The notes under the pieces: generated by a model
Told to the model about the DNA's origin: nothing
The model's database searches: none
The model's input: only the letters and a program-made list of their open reading frames with translations
Part shown: positions 40,709 to 49,581 of the stretch, piece by piece
Numbering within the stretch: position 1 is the first letter of the stretch
How the letters are laid out: the number at the start of each line of letters is the position of its first letter
Assembly: GCF_040676675.1 (NCBI RefSeq)
Contig: NZ_JBFAPK010000008.1
Location: 1-64,000 of the forward strand
DNA length: 64,000 nt
Direction: 5' to 3'
DNA from: JBFAPK01 sp040676675
GTDB lineage: Bacteria > Actinomycetota > Actinomycetes > Mycobacteriales > Micromonosporaceae
Position numbers and translations under genes: made by a program

Positions 40709-41572
40709 TCAGACGTCCCGCCGCAGGATGAGCGCCCCGGCGGCGAGCGCGAAGACCGCCGTGTAGACCGCGAGCAGGAGCGCGGCCGGCCCGGCGTCGA
40801 GCGTGGTGAGCACGCCCGGCGTACCGTCGTCGGCGAAGGCGGTCGCGCCGAGCCCGCCGGCGAGCGAGCCGGCCGCCGTACCGGGCAGCACGTCGGCCAC
40901 CGGCGCCACGGCTCCCAGCACGTTCGCGACCCCGCGCAGCAGGTTCTCGACCGCCAGTGCCCAGACCAGGCCGAGACCGACGGCGAGGGCCGGACCCCGG
41001 GCGAGCGTGCCGGCCAGGACCCCGGCGGCGGTCCACATGGCGTAGATGAGCAGGGCCGCGCCGTACGCCCGCGCGACGTCGGCGGCCGGTGGCCAGTGCG
41101 GCGCCTGGGACTCCAGGACGGAGACGAGCAGGGCGGCCCCGAAGTTGACCAGGAAGACGGCCGTGACGAGGGTGACGACCACCGTGGCGAGGGCGGCCAG
41201 CGTTCCGCCGTAGGCCGAGGCCCGGCCGGGCCCCTGGGTGAGGACGGTCTTCCAGGTACCCCAGCCGTAGCCGCCGCCGATCGTCAGCGCGCCGAGCAGC
41301 AGCAGGATCGCGCCGCCGAACAGGGGCATCCCCGCCAGTGTGGTCTCCGGTACGCCTCCCGGTAGCAGGCCGTGCAGTATCTGGTCGGGTGGCGTCCGCT
41401 CGTTCACCTCCGAGCCGCTGCCGGAGCGGTAGCCGAGGTAGTTGAAGACGTAACCGAACAACAGGTCGAGCAGCATGCCGACGCCCAGCATCACCCAGAG
41501 CGCCGGCCACCGGCGCAGCCGGAGCAGCTCGGCCCGGGCGCTGGCGAGCAGGGGTACCCGCGCCGCGCTCAT
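40709..41572 (-). CDS. ABC exporter permease (ABC-2 type)
   Basis: A 287-aa membrane protein with six hydrophobic segments. After an N-terminal cytoplasmic SARAELLRLRRWPALWVMLGVGMLLDLLFGY it has an extracellular loop rich in charged residues, then GGGYGWGTWKTVLTQGPGR, a motif usual in ABC-2 permeases (coupling helix). The ATG overlaps the ATPase stop as ATGA, so the pair is translationally coupled. Substrate unknown; such pairs often export peptides or drugs and are controlled by a nearby two-component system, here at 42721. Confidence 0.85.
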   Translation of the reverse strand: MSAARVPLLASARAELLRLRRWPALWVMLGVGMLLDLLFGYVFNYLGYRSGSGSEVNERTPPDQILHGLLPGGVPETTLAGMPLFGGAILLLLGALTIGGGYGWGTWKTVLTQGPGRASAYGGTLAALATVVVTLVTAVFLVNFGAALLVSVLESQAPHWPPAADVARAYGAALLIYAMWTAAGVLAGTLARGPALAVGLGLVWALAVENLLRGVANVLGAVAPVADVLPGTAAGSLAGGLGATAFADDGTPGVLTTLDAGPAALLLAVYTAVFALAAGALILRRDV

Positions 41573-42540
41573 CGGGTCACCAACCCCGCGCCGTCGCGGG
41601 CGGAGCGAGGGGAGGCCGGGTCGGCGCCGGGCGGTCCGGCGCGGCCCGCCGCCCTGGTCAGTTCGAAGAAGACCTCCTCAAGGGTGCGTTCCCGGGCACG
41701 GAGTTCGTGCAGCCGGACCCCGGCCTCGACGAGCGCCCGCGCCAGCTCCGGGGCGAGCCCCGGATCGGCGTCGATCCGCATCCCGCCGTCGGCGTCGGGC
41801 GTCACCGCGGACTCGCCCGCGACGCGCCCGGCCACCGCCAGGGCGGCGTCGACGGGCGTGGCGCGTACGTGCAGCGAGGCGGCGCCGCGCAGGTCGGCGA
41901 TCCGGCTCTCCGCGATCAGCCGGCCCTGCGAGATCACTCCCACCCGGTCGCAGGTCTCCTGCACCTCGCCGAGCAGGTGGCTGGAGAGCAGCACCGTCTG
42001 CCCGTCGGCGGCGAGGTCGGCGAGGAGCCGGCGCATGTCGGCCACGCCCCCGGGGTCCAGCCCGTTCGTGGGCTCGTCGAGCACCAGCAGCTCCGGGTCG
42101 CCGAGCAGCGCCGCCGCCACCCCCAGCCGCTGCTTCGTTCCCAGCGAGTAGGAGCGGAACGCGTTGCCGGCCCGGGCGGTCAGCCCCACCCGGTCGAGCG
42201 CCCGCTCGGCCGCGTCGTCCGCCAGCCCGTGGTAGCGGGCCATCACCCGCAGGTTGTCCCGGCCCGAGAGGTACGGGTAGAAGCCCGGGTTCTCGATGAG
42301 GGCGCCGGTGCGGGCCACGGCCGCCGGGTCGCCGGCCCGCCGCCCGAGCACGCGCGCGGAGCCGCCGGTCGGCCGGACCAGGCCGAGCAGCATGCGCAGG
42401 GTGGTGGTCTTGCCCGCCCCGTTGGGGCCGAGGAAGCCGTACACCTCTCCCCGGCGGACGGCCAGGCTGACGTCGTCGACGGCGACCCGCGGCCCGTACC
42501 GCTTGGTCAGCCCCGTGGTGCTCACGACTGTTTCGGTCAT
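41569..42540 (-). CDS. ABC exporter ATP-binding protein
   Basis: A 323-aa DrrA/BcrA-type ATPase. Walker A is GPNGAGKTTT, the signature SLGTKQRLGVAAALLG (in place of LSGGQ), and Walker B LLVLDEPTNGLDP; the D-loop and switch H are in TVLLSSHLL. The C-terminal 90 residues form the regulatory extension of this class. ATG 42540 has no strong ribosome binding site visible but matches the family start. It is divergent from the histidine kinase gene at 42721, so the two-component system may control it. Confidence 0.92.
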   Translation of the reverse strand: MTETVVSTTGLTKRYGPRVAVDDVSLAVRRGEVYGFLGPNGAGKTTTLRMLLGLVRPTGGSARVLGRRAGDPAAVARTGALIENPGFYPYLSGRDNLRVMARYHGLADDAAERALDRVGLTARAGNAFRSYSLGTKQRLGVAAALLGDPELLVLDEPTNGLDPGGVADMRRLLADLAADGQTVLLSSHLLGEVQETCDRVGVISQGRLIAESRIADLRGAASLHVRATPVDAALAVAGRVAGESAVTPDADGGMRIDADPGLAPELARALVEAGVRLHELRARERTLEEVFFELTRAAGRAGPPGADPASPRSARDGAGLVTR

Positions 42541-42720
42541 GCCGGCAGCGTCGCAGCCGGCACGGCCGCCGCGCGCCAGCCGTGGACCGGCTTCCGGGTA
42601 CGAAGATTCGCGTACGTGGGCTGCGCATAGCGGTCGATGTACCGCGCCGACGCCGCCGCCTATCCTCGGCACCACCGTGGGGCGGATTCGGGCGCCACGG
42701 TTGGTGCGGGAGGTGGACGG

Positions 42721-43914
42721 GTGCGGTCCGAGCGGCTGAGACGTGGCGGGGACATCGCCTGGCCCGTGCTGCTGGTCCTGGTTCCGGGGCTGCTCGGCAC
42801 CGGTCGGGCCGGTGCGGACGAGACCGGCTGGACCAGGGCACCCGACGCGCTCGCGTACGCGCTGGTGGTCCTCGCGGCGTTCGGCGCGGCGTGGCTGCAC
42901 CGGCGTCCCGGCGTGACGCTGGGCTGCGTCGCCGTGGCGATCGTGGGCTATCTGTCGCTCGGGTACCCGGTCGGGCCGGTGCTCGTCGGGGTCCCCGTCG
43001 CCGCGGCCGGTACGGCCCTCGGCTGGTCGCCGCGCCGGGTGATCGTGGCCAACGGCGGCTTCGGGCTGGCGCTGCTGCTGGCCGGTGCCCTGCGGTTCGC
43101 CGACGAGCTGACGGCCGGCCGGCGCGGCGACCTCCTGGACTGGCTGTTCGTCTCGGGCGCCCTGGTGGTCGTCCCCACCGCCGTCGGGGTGGCGGTGCGG
43201 GGCCGGCGCGAGGCGGACGCCCGGGTACGCGCCGAGCGGGCGCGGCGGGCGACGGCGGAGGAGCGGCTGCGGATGGCGCAGGAACTGCACGACTCGGTGG
43301 GACACGGCCTCGCGGTGATCGCCATGCAGGCCGGGGTGGCGCTGTACGTGCTGGAGCGCGCGCCGGACCGGGCCCGGGCGTCGCTGGAGGCGATCCAGGC
43401 CGCGAGCCGGGACGCCCTGCACGGGATGCGCGTCCAGCTCGGACTGTGGCGCGACCCGGACGGCGCGGACGGCCCCCGGCGACCGGCGCCCGGTCTCGCC
43501 GACGTCGAGGTGCTCCTGGACCGGATCCGGGGCGGTGGCGTGGCGGTCGCCGCCGAGCTGCGCGCGGGTGAGCTGCCGCCGGAGGTCGACGTGGTGGCGT
43601 ACCGGCTGTTGCAGGAGTCGTTGACCAACGTGCTGCGGTACGCGGGCCCGACCCGCGCCCAGGTGCGGGCGGTACGGGAGGGCGACGACCTCGTGCTCCA
43701 GGTGACGGACGAGGGCCCGGCGCCGGGGGCCGGGCCGGGTCCGGCCGGCGACGGCGGCTCGGGCAGCGGCATCGCCGGCATGCGGGCGCGGACCGAGGCA
43801 CTCGGCGGCGAGTTCCACGCTGGTCCGCGCCCCGGGGGCGGCTTCGCGGTCCGGGCCCGGCTGCCGTTGGCGGGCCGGGTCGAGCGCACCGACGTACCGG
43901 GCTCGGTGGCATGA
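42721..43914 (+). CDS. Sensor histidine kinase (NarL/DesK type)
   Basis: A 397-aa membrane kinase. Five to six hydrophobic helices (residues 13-155) lead to a HisKA_3 dimerisation domain with the phospho-acceptor in AQELHDSVGHGLAVIAMQ (H190). The ATPase part has the N box LLQESLTNVLRYA and a GxG lid GSGIAGMRARTEALGG. GTG 42721 follows GGGAGG. It overlaps the response regulator by four bases. The ABC exporter on the other strand is the likely target. Confidence 0.92.
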   Translation: MRSERLRRGGDIAWPVLLVLVPGLLGTGRAGADETGWTRAPDALAYALVVLAAFGAAWLHRRPGVTLGCVAVAIVGYLSLGYPVGPVLVGVPVAAAGTALGWSPRRVIVANGGFGLALLLAGALRFADELTAGRRGDLLDWLFVSGALVVVPTAVGVAVRGRREADARVRAERARRATAEERLRMAQELHDSVGHGLAVIAMQAGVALYVLERAPDRARASLEAIQAASRDALHGMRVQLGLWRDPDGADGPRRPAPGLADVEVLLDRIRGGGVAVAAELRAGELPPEVDVVAYRLLQESLTNVLRYAGPTRAQVRAVREGDDLVLQVTDEGPAPGAGPGPAGDGGSGSGIAGMRARTEALGGEFHAGPRPGGGFAVRARLPLAGRVERTDVPGSVA

Positions 43915-44582
43915 TCCGCGTCGTGGTCGTCGACGACCAGGCCCTGGTCCGGATGGGACTGCGCACGCTGCTGGAGAGCGCGGAGGACACCGAGCTGGTG
44001 GGCGAGGCCGCCGACGGGCGGGCCGGGGTGGCGCTGGTCCGCCGCACGGTGCCCGACGTGGTGCTGATGGACGTCCGGATGCCGGTCCTCGACGGGCTGG
44101 CCGCGCTCCGGGAGATCACCGCGGACCCGGCCCTGGCCGGGGTCCGGATCGTGATGCTCACGACGTTCGAGCTGGACGAGTACGTCTTCGGCGCGCTGCG
44201 CGACGGCGCCAGCGGCTTCGTCCTCAAGGACTCCCCGCCGGACGAACTGCTGCGGGCGGTACGGGTGGTCGCGGACGGCGCCTCGCTGCTCTCGCCGTCG
44301 GTGACCCGCCGGGTCATCGCGCAGTTCAGCGCCCGGTCGACGCCGTCCGGTGCCGCCCGGCCCGAACTGGCCCGGCTCACCGAGCGGGAACGGGAGATCG
44401 TGGCCTGGGTCTCCACCGGACGCTCGAACGACGAGATCGCCGCCGAGCTGGTGGTGAGTCCGGCGACGGTCCGCACCCACGTGGGGCGGGCGATGGTGAA
44501 GCTGGGCGCCCGGGACCGGGCCCAGCTGGTCGTCTTCGCCGTCCAGTCCGGGCTCACCGTGCCGGACGCCGGTCGGGGCTGA
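43911..44582 (+). CDS. Response regulator, LuxR/NarL family
   Basis: A 223-aa regulator. The receiver domain has the acidic pair D8-D9, the phosphorylation site D54 in VVLMDVRMP, a T in MLTTFE and K in FVLKDSPP. The C-terminal LuxR helix-turn-helix reads LTEREREIVAWVSTGRSNDEIAAELVVSPATVRTHVGRAMVKLGARDRAQ. The ATG overlaps the kinase stop as ATGA. It ends convergent with a LysR gene 21 bases away. Probably controls the ABC exporter at 40709-42540. Confidence 0.95.
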   Translation: MIRVVVVDDQALVRMGLRTLLESAEDTELVGEAADGRAGVALVRRTVPDVVLMDVRMPVLDGLAALREITADPALAGVRIVMLTTFELDEYVFGALRDGASGFVLKDSPPDELLRAVRVVADGASLLSPSVTRRVIAQFSARSTPSGAARPELARLTEREREIVAWVSTGRSNDEIAAELVVSPATVRTHVGRAMVKLGARDRAQLVVFAVQSGLTVPDAGRG

Positions 44583-44603
44583 GCCCCCGGGCCCGAACAC
44601 CCG

Positions 44604-45515
44604 TCACCGGCGGAGTCCAGCGTTCGCGGGGCGGGTCAGCTCGGCCAGGAACGCGTCGATCGCGGGGCGCAGCGGCCCGGCGCCCCGCGCCCGGGTGACC
44701 GCGAAGATGCGCCGCTCGGTCACCGGCTCGACGAGCGGCTCGACGTGCACGCCGGCCGGTACGTCGCGCAGCGCCAGCCCCGGTACGAGCGCGGCGCCGA
44801 GGCCGGCGGCGACCAGGTCGAGCGTGAGCGTGAAGTCGATCGCGCGGTGCCGCACGTCCGGCTCGAACCCGGCGAGCCGGCAGGCGTGCAGCGTGGACCG
44901 CAGGCAGGGAGTCCCCTCGGCGCTGGCGATCCACGGTACGTCGCGCAGGTCGCCGAGGCGCCCGGTGCGGCTGCCCCAGTCGGTCGGCGTGATCACGTGC
45001 ATCGGGTCCGTGGCGATCGGGTGCCGGTCCAGGTCGGCCGCGAGGGGCGTGGGGACGTGGTCGTACTCCTGCAGCACCACCACGTCCAGCGTGCCGGAGC
45101 GCAGGTCCAGCCGGCTCTGCTGGTCCTCGGCCTCGGTGATCCGTACGTCGAGGTCGGGGTGGGCCGCCATGGCCCGGGCGGCGGCGGGCGCGACGATGGC
45201 GCCGGCGGCCGACGGGAAGGCGCCGACGCGTACGCTGCCCCCGACCTCCTGCCGTAGCGCCGCGAGCCCGGCGACGGCCTGTTCGACCGCGCCGAGGATG
45301 GCCCGGGCGTGCGCGGCGAGCACCTCCCCGGCCGGGGTGAGCACGACCCCCCGGCCGGCCCGTTCCAGCAGCTCGCTGCGGGTTTCCCGGGCCAGTTGCA
45401 CGAGCTGCTGGGAGACGGCGGACGGGGTGACGTGCAGCGCCTCGGCCGCGGCGGTCACCCCGCCGCGCAGGGCCACCTCGTGCAGTACGCGAAGCCGGCG
45501 CAGGTCGAGATCCAT
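44604..45515 (-). CDS. LysR family transcriptional regulator
   Basis: A 303-aa LysR regulator. The N-terminal helix-turn-helix is LRRLRVLHEVALRGGVTAAAEALHVTPSAVSQQLVQLARETRSELLERAGRGVVLTPAGEVL, and the remainder is the effector-binding domain with VRVGAFPSAAGAIVAP and LDVVVLQEY. It is divergent from an EamA transporter gene with a 72-base AT-rich gap, the standard LysR layout, so EamA is its likely target. Effector unknown. Confidence 0.93.
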   Translation of the reverse strand: MDLDLRRLRVLHEVALRGGVTAAAEALHVTPSAVSQQLVQLARETRSELLERAGRGVVLTPAGEVLAAHARAILGAVEQAVAGLAALRQEVGGSVRVGAFPSAAGAIVAPAAARAMAAHPDLDVRITEAEDQQSRLDLRSGTLDVVVLQEYDHVPTPLAADLDRHPIATDPMHVITPTDWGSRTGRLGDLRDVPWIASAEGTPCLRSTLHACRLAGFEPDVRHRAIDFTLTLDLVAAGLGAALVPGLALRDVPAGVHVEPLVEPVTERRIFAVTRARGAGPLRPAIDAFLAELTRPANAGLRR

Positions 45516-45587
45516 GAAGCAAAGCTACAGCAACGGTTAAGAACATTGAACTTGTCCTAAACCATCGGCTCCCGCACGGTAGAGCCC
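45516..45587. promoter_or_regulatory. LysR/EamA divergent promoter region
   Basis: The 72-base gap is markedly AT-rich (45525-45565) compared with its flanks. It contains GGTTAAGAACATTGAAC and a downstream CTAAACC, a loose inverted arrangement of the T-N11-A type that LysR proteins bind. I could not fix the promoter boxes. Confidence 0.45.
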
Positions 45588-46508
45588 ATGAAACTGTCCC
45601 ACCGCCTCCAGGCCCTGCTCGTCGCCGCCATCTGGGGCGTCAACTTCGTCGTCATCGAGATCGGCCTGCGCGACCTGCCGCCGCTGGTGCTGACCGCGCT
45701 GCGCTTCCTCGTGGTCGCCGTGCCGCTGGTGTTCCTGGTGCCGCGACCGACCGCGCGGGCGCGTTACGTCGTGGCGTACGGGCTGCTGCTCGGTGTCTTC
45801 AAGTTCGGCGTGCTCTTCACCGCGATGGGCCTGGGCATGGGGGCCGGCCTCGCCTCGCTGGTGCTCCAGGCGCAGGCCCTCTTCTCGGTGCTGCTCGCGA
45901 CGGCGGTGCTGCGCGAGCGCCCGTCCGGCCACCAGCTGGCCGGGGTGCTCGTGGGCAGTGCCGGTATCGCCCTGCTGGCCGTCGGCGGTGGCGGCCGCAG
46001 CACCGTCGCCGGCTTCGCCCTCACCCTCTTCGCCGCCGCGAGCTGGGCGGTCGCCAACGTGGTCGTACGGGCCAGCGGCGAGACCCGCCCGATCTCGCTG
46101 CTCGTCTGGTCCAGCCTGGTACCGCCCGTCCCGCTGCTCGGCCTCGCCGGCCTGGTCGACGGCCCCCGTACCGTCCTCGACGCGGTCACCGGGCTGCCGG
46201 TGCGCGGGATGCTCGCCGTGGCCTTCGTCGGGTACGTCTCCACGCTGCTCGGGTTCGGCCTCTGGAACCGGCTGATCGGGCACTACTCGGTGGCCCGGGT
46301 GGCCCCGTTCAGCCTGCTCGTACCGGTCTTCGGCCTCACCGCCGCGTGGCTGCTGCTCGACGAGGCGATGACCGTACGCGAACTCGTGGCCGCCGCGGTG
46401 GTCCTCGCCGGGCTCGCAATGGTGGTACGCCGCCCGAAGCCGGCGGCGCGGGTCGAGCCGCCCGGGTCGCCGGCGAGGGCGGGCACGCCGGCGGCGACTC
46501 GCTCCTGA
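45588..46508 (+). CDS. EamA/DMT family transporter
   Basis: A 306-aa transporter with ten hydrophobic segments in two EamA repeats. The first repeat reads LLVAAIWGVNFVVIEIGLRDLPPLVLTALRFLVV and the second ends in VARVAPFSLLVPVFGLTAAWLLLDEAMTVRELVAAAVVLAGLAMV, the typical EamA signature. It is the likely exporter of a small metabolite or amino acid under the divergent LysR. A Pro/Ala-rich tail follows the last helix. Confidence 0.92.
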   Translation: MKLSHRLQALLVAAIWGVNFVVIEIGLRDLPPLVLTALRFLVVAVPLVFLVPRPTARARYVVAYGLLLGVFKFGVLFTAMGLGMGAGLASLVLQAQALFSVLLATAVLRERPSGHQLAGVLVGSAGIALLAVGGGGRSTVAGFALTLFAAASWAVANVVVRASGETRPISLLVWSSLVPPVPLLGLAGLVDGPRTVLDAVTGLPVRGMLAVAFVGYVSTLLGFGLWNRLIGHYSVARVAPFSLLVPVFGLTAAWLLLDEAMTVRELVAAAVVLAGLAMVVRRPKPAARVEPPGSPARAGTPAATRS

Positions 46509-46549
46509 GAGGGAGGCGGCCACCGCCGTGGGGACCGGATACTGGGGCG

Positions 46550-47671
46550 GTGCGCGAGCGGTGGCAGCGGTGTGTCGAGTGGGGACGGGCCCGGCCGCCC
46601 CTCGCCGTGGACGCGCTGATCGCGCTCGCCTGCTACCTGATCCTGGTCATCAACGGCACCGTGGACGGTTGCAGGTGGTGGGTCTTCCTGCTCGCCGGCG
46701 CCAACGCGCTGCCGCTGCTCTGGCGCCGGCGGTACCCGTTCACGGTGACCGCGGTCGCCGGCGCCGGCACCGTCTGGCTGGCGCTCACCCACACTCTCGG
46801 GCCGGTGCCCGCGCCGCAGTTCGTCGCCACCTACACCTTCGCGGCGCTGAGCCCCGCGGCGCACCGGCTCGTGCTGGTGTGCGGCACGGTCCTCGGCATG
46901 GTCGTCTCGGCGGTGCCGAAGGAGGCGGTGCTCGGCGTCGGCCCGGTCGGCATCGGGCTGGCCGCCGCCTACGCCCTGGGCACCAGCGCCCGGGCGCGGC
47001 GTGACCGGATCGCCATGCTGGAGGAGCGGTCCCGCCGCCTGGTCGAGGAGCAGCGGCTGGTCGCCGGCCGGGAACGGGAGCGGATCGCGCGCGAGATGCA
47101 CGACATCATCGCGCACTCGATGAGCCTGGTCGCGGTGCAGGCCGAGGCGGGCCCGCTCGTCGTGCGCAGCGACCCGGCGCGGGCCGAGGAGGTCTTCGCC
47201 ACCATCTCGGCCACCGCCCGGGAGACGCTGGTCCAGCTGCGCCGGGTGCTCGGGGTGCTGCGGTACGACGGGCCGGAGCGGGCGCCCCTGCCGGACCTCG
47301 ACGCCGTACCGCCGCTGGTCGCCAACGCGCGCCGGGCGGGCCTGGTGGCCACGCTGGAGGAGCACGGGCAGCGCCGGAGGATGCCGCCCGACCTGGGCGT
47401 CACCGCGTACCGGATCGTGCAGGAGTCGCTGACCAACACGGTCCGGCACTCCGGCGCCGAGCGGGTCCGGGTCCGGCTGGACTGGCACGACGCCGCCCTG
47501 CGCCTGGAGATCAGCGACGACGGGCGGGGCCCGCGCGGCGCCGGGGCGGGCGGGCACGGTCTGATCGGCATGCGCGAACGGGTCACGGCCGCCGGGGGCG
47601 ACCTGACCACGGGCGCGGGGCCCGACGGGACGGGCTTCCGGGTCACCGCCACGCTCCCGCTGCCCCGATGA
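46550..47671 (+). CDS. Sensor histidine kinase (NarL type)
   Basis: A 373-aa kinase with about four hydrophobic helices, then a coiled-coil linker (EERSRRLVEEQRLVAGRERERIAREMHD). The phospho-acceptor is H184 in REMHDIIAHSMSLVAVQ; the ATPase region has VQESLTNTVRHS and GHGLIGMRERVTAAGG. The start is chosen at GTG 46550, which is in frame and yields MRERWQRCVEWG; no strong ribosome binding site was found, so it is uncertain. It overlaps the response regulator (ATGA). Separated from EamA by 41 bases, so it could be read from the EamA promoter. Confidence 0.9.
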   Translation: MRERWQRCVEWGRARPPLAVDALIALACYLILVINGTVDGCRWWVFLLAGANALPLLWRRRYPFTVTAVAGAGTVWLALTHTLGPVPAPQFVATYTFAALSPAAHRLVLVCGTVLGMVVSAVPKEAVLGVGPVGIGLAAAYALGTSARARRDRIAMLEERSRRLVEEQRLVAGRERERIAREMHDIIAHSMSLVAVQAEAGPLVVRSDPARAEEVFATISATARETLVQLRRVLGVLRYDGPERAPLPDLDAVPPLVANARRAGLVATLEEHGQRRRMPPDLGVTAYRIVQESLTNTVRHSGAERVRVRLDWHDAALRLEISDDGRGPRGAGAGGHGLIGMRERVTAAGGDLTTGAGPDGTGFRVTATLPLPR

Positions 47672-48384
47672 GCCCCGTGGCCCCGGCGGAGGAGGTGGGC
47701 GTGCCCGGACAGCGGCGGTTGCGCGTGCTCGTCGCGGACGACCAGGCGCTGGTACGCGACGGCTTCGGCATGATCCTCGCGGCCCAGCCGGACATCGCGG
47801 TGGTGGGCGAGGCGGCCGACGGCGCCGAGGCGATCCGGCGTACCCGGGAACTCGCCCCCGACGTGGTGCTCATGGACATCCGGATGCCCCACGTCGACGG
47901 CCTCGCCGCCACCGCGCGCATCTGCGCCGAGACGCCGGCCCGGGTGCTCGTGCTGACCACCTTCGACCTGGACGAGTACGTCTACGACGCGCTCCGCGCC
48001 GGTGCCAGCGGCTTCCTGCTCAAGGACATGCGCCGGGAGGAGTTGGTCAACGCGGTACGGGTGGTCGCCGCCGGCGAGGCGCTGCTGGCGCCCACGGTGA
48101 CCCGCCGGCTCATCGCCGACGTGGTGTCCCGGAGCCGCCCGGCACCGCCCGGCGGCTCCGGGGCCGAGCGGCTGGCGGCGCTGACCGCGCGGGAGACCGA
48201 GATCCTGCGCCAGGTCGCCCGGGGCCTGTCCAACCTGGAGATCGCCGGGGAGCTCTTCGTCACCGAGCACACCGTCAAGACGCACGTGAGCAACCTGCTC
48301 GGCAAGCTGGGGCTGCGCGACCGGGTGCAGGCGGTGGTGCTGGCGTACGAGTCCGGGCTGGTGGTACCGGGCACGGCGGGCTGA
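47668..48384 (+). CDS. Response regulator, LuxR/NarL family
   Basis: A 238-aa response regulator. Receiver domain residues include the acidic pair in VLVADDQ, phosphorylation site D70 in VVLMDIRMP, TTFD and LLKDMRR. The LuxR DNA-binding domain is LTARETEILRQVARGLSNLEIAGELFVTEHTVKTHVSNLLGKLGLRDR. The ATG overlaps the kinase stop; a shorter start at GTG 47701 would remove an odd acidic N-terminal extension. The target is not evident. Confidence 0.94.
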   Translation: MSPVAPAEEVGVPGQRRLRVLVADDQALVRDGFGMILAAQPDIAVVGEAADGAEAIRRTRELAPDVVLMDIRMPHVDGLAATARICAETPARVLVLTTFDLDEYVYDALRAGASGFLLKDMRREELVNAVRVVAAGEALLAPTVTRRLIADVVSRSRPAPPGGSGAERLAALTARETEILRQVARGLSNLEIAGELFVTEHTVKTHVSNLLGKLGLRDRVQAVVLAYESGLVVPGTAG

Positions 48385-48438
48385 CGAGCAGCCGGTGGTG
48401 CCGCGCTTGATGCGGCGCGTGCTGCTCCTCTATCTTCG

Positions 48439-48475
48439 TGGAGAAGTCTCCAGATACTTTAGTGGAGATATCTCC
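48439..48475. promoter_or_regulatory. Two palindromic TetR operators upstream of tetR
   Basis: TGGAGA-AG-TCTCCA (48439-48452) and TGGAGA-TA-TCTCCG (48463-48476) lie 24 bases apart, 24-60 bases before the GTG 48500. They match two further sites at 49147 and 49175, so the TetR protein very likely represses its own gene here. A TACTTT -10-like box (48455-48460) sits between them. Confidence 0.75.
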
Positions 48476-48499
48476 GGATGGCCAGGAGGCGGTGGTACG

Positions 48500-49033
48500 G
48501 TGCGCTCGGACGCCCGCGAGAATCGAGCCCGTATCCTGGCGGCCGCACGCCAGGCCTTCGCCGAGGACGGCGACGCCTCGATGAACCAGATAGCCCAGCG
48601 CGCCGGCGTGGGCGCCGGCACCCTCTACCGCAACTACCCGTCACGGGAGGCGCTGGTCCTCGCCATCTACCAGGACGAGGTCGATCGGCTCATCGGCTCG
48701 GTGCCCGAGCTCCTGGCCACGACGACGCCGCTGGAGGCGCTGCGGCGCTGGACCACCGACCTCGTCGGAGCGATGCGCAAGAAGCATGGCCTCGGCGACG
48801 CGCTCAGCCCCGGCGCGCACAAGTCGATCACCGAACGGACCTACGGCCCGGTCATCGAGGCGATCACCCAGCTGCTCGACGCCGGCAAGCGCGACGGCAC
48901 CATCCGCGCCGACGCCGACCCCGGCGACTTCCTCCAGCTCACCGGCGCCCTCTGGCGGGCCGCCTCCGGGGAGAACGACCGCTCGCAGCCCATGCTCGCG
49001 CTGATCCTGGACGGACTCGGCACGCGCCGGTAG
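48500..49033 (+). CDS. TetR family regulator (SbtR-like)
   Basis: A 177-aa repressor. The helix-turn-helix covers about residues 8-55 (NRARILAAARQAFAEDGDASMNQIAQRAGVGAGTLYRNYPSREALVLAIY) and the C-terminal part (LEALRRWTTDLVGAMRKKHGL and RTYGPVIEAITQLLDAGK) is an SbtR-type ligand domain. GTG 48500 follows AGGAGG. The gene lies between two pairs of the same palindrome, one over its own promoter and one over the promoter of an SDR remnant. Its only visible regulated partner is thus degenerate. Confidence 0.93.
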   Translation: MRSDARENRARILAAARQAFAEDGDASMNQIAQRAGVGAGTLYRNYPSREALVLAIYQDEVDRLIGSVPELLATTTPLEALRRWTTDLVGAMRKKHGLGDALSPGAHKSITERTYGPVIEAITQLLDAGKRDGTIRADADPGDFLQLTGALWRAASGENDRSQPMLALILDGLGTRR

Positions 49034-49146
49034 CACCCCGTCGCGCCTTCCGGCGCCCTGGTCGGGTGCGCCGAACGTCGTCCGCTCCGGTGCCGCGGGG
49101 CCTGGAGGGGTCGTGTGGCGGAGGTGAGACGTGGTCGCGCCATTTT

Positions 49147-49197
49147 CGGAGATGTCTCCACTTATTCTTGATTAAGTGGAGACGTCTCCACTACCGT
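49147..49197 (+). promoter_or_regulatory. Palindromic operators over the SDR-remnant promoter
   Basis: CGGAGA-TG-TCTCCA (49147-49160) is followed by the perfect 18-bp palindrome AGTGGAGACGTCTCCACT (49175-49192). A TTGATT box (49168-49173) and TACCGT (49192-49197) are 18 bases apart, so the perfect palindrome fills the promoter spacer. Same motif as upstream of tetR. Confidence 0.78.
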
Positions 49198-49230
49198 GGG
49201 GTGCGACGACGAGCCGAGCTGGGAGGCCGG

Positions 49231-49404
49231 ATGGCAGACGTATTGGTGACCGGCGGGTCAGGCTATCTCGGCAGCCGGTGCGTGCTGGCCGCGCCGTACC
49301 AGAGGTCCAAGACCCTCGCCGAACGCCTGCTCGGCTGGCGGGCCCGGCCGATCGAGGAGACCATCGTCGACACCGCCGAGAGCCTGCTCGCGCTGCGGAA
49401 CTGA
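49231..49404 (+). pseudogene. Collapsed NAD-dependent epimerase/SDR gene, in-frame deletions
   Basis: A 57-codon open frame made from three pieces of an atypical short-chain dehydrogenase: the N-terminal NAD-binding Gly-rich strand (MADVLVTGGSGYLGSRCV), the central YxxxK active-site segment (AAPYQRSKTLAER), and the extreme C-terminal helix (LLGWRARPIEETIVDTAESLLAL). Normal members have about 330 residues, so at least two large internal deletions occurred and the frame survived both. GGGAGGCC precedes the ATG, and the promoter still has the TetR operator. No catalytic fold can remain. It could be dead or a small retained peptide. Confidence 0.75.
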
Positions 49405-49581
49405 CCAGGAGCGTCCCGCCCGCCCGGCCAGACGGGGCTCGGGCCCGTGCAGCGCCGCGACCGCGCCGCGCGACGCGGTCGGCCCGGCGCTCCGGCGCGA
49501 CGCGAACCGAAATTGGGTACGGCTCTCACCGCCGAGGGGGAGCCGGGCGAGGGCAGCACCCTCCCGGGGGTGAGCGGAATC

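Noticed and set aside
41678..44557. 959-codon minus-strand frame over exporter, kinase and regulator genes
   Set aside because: Crosses several real genes in both directions; low-complexity Arg/Pro/Ser content.
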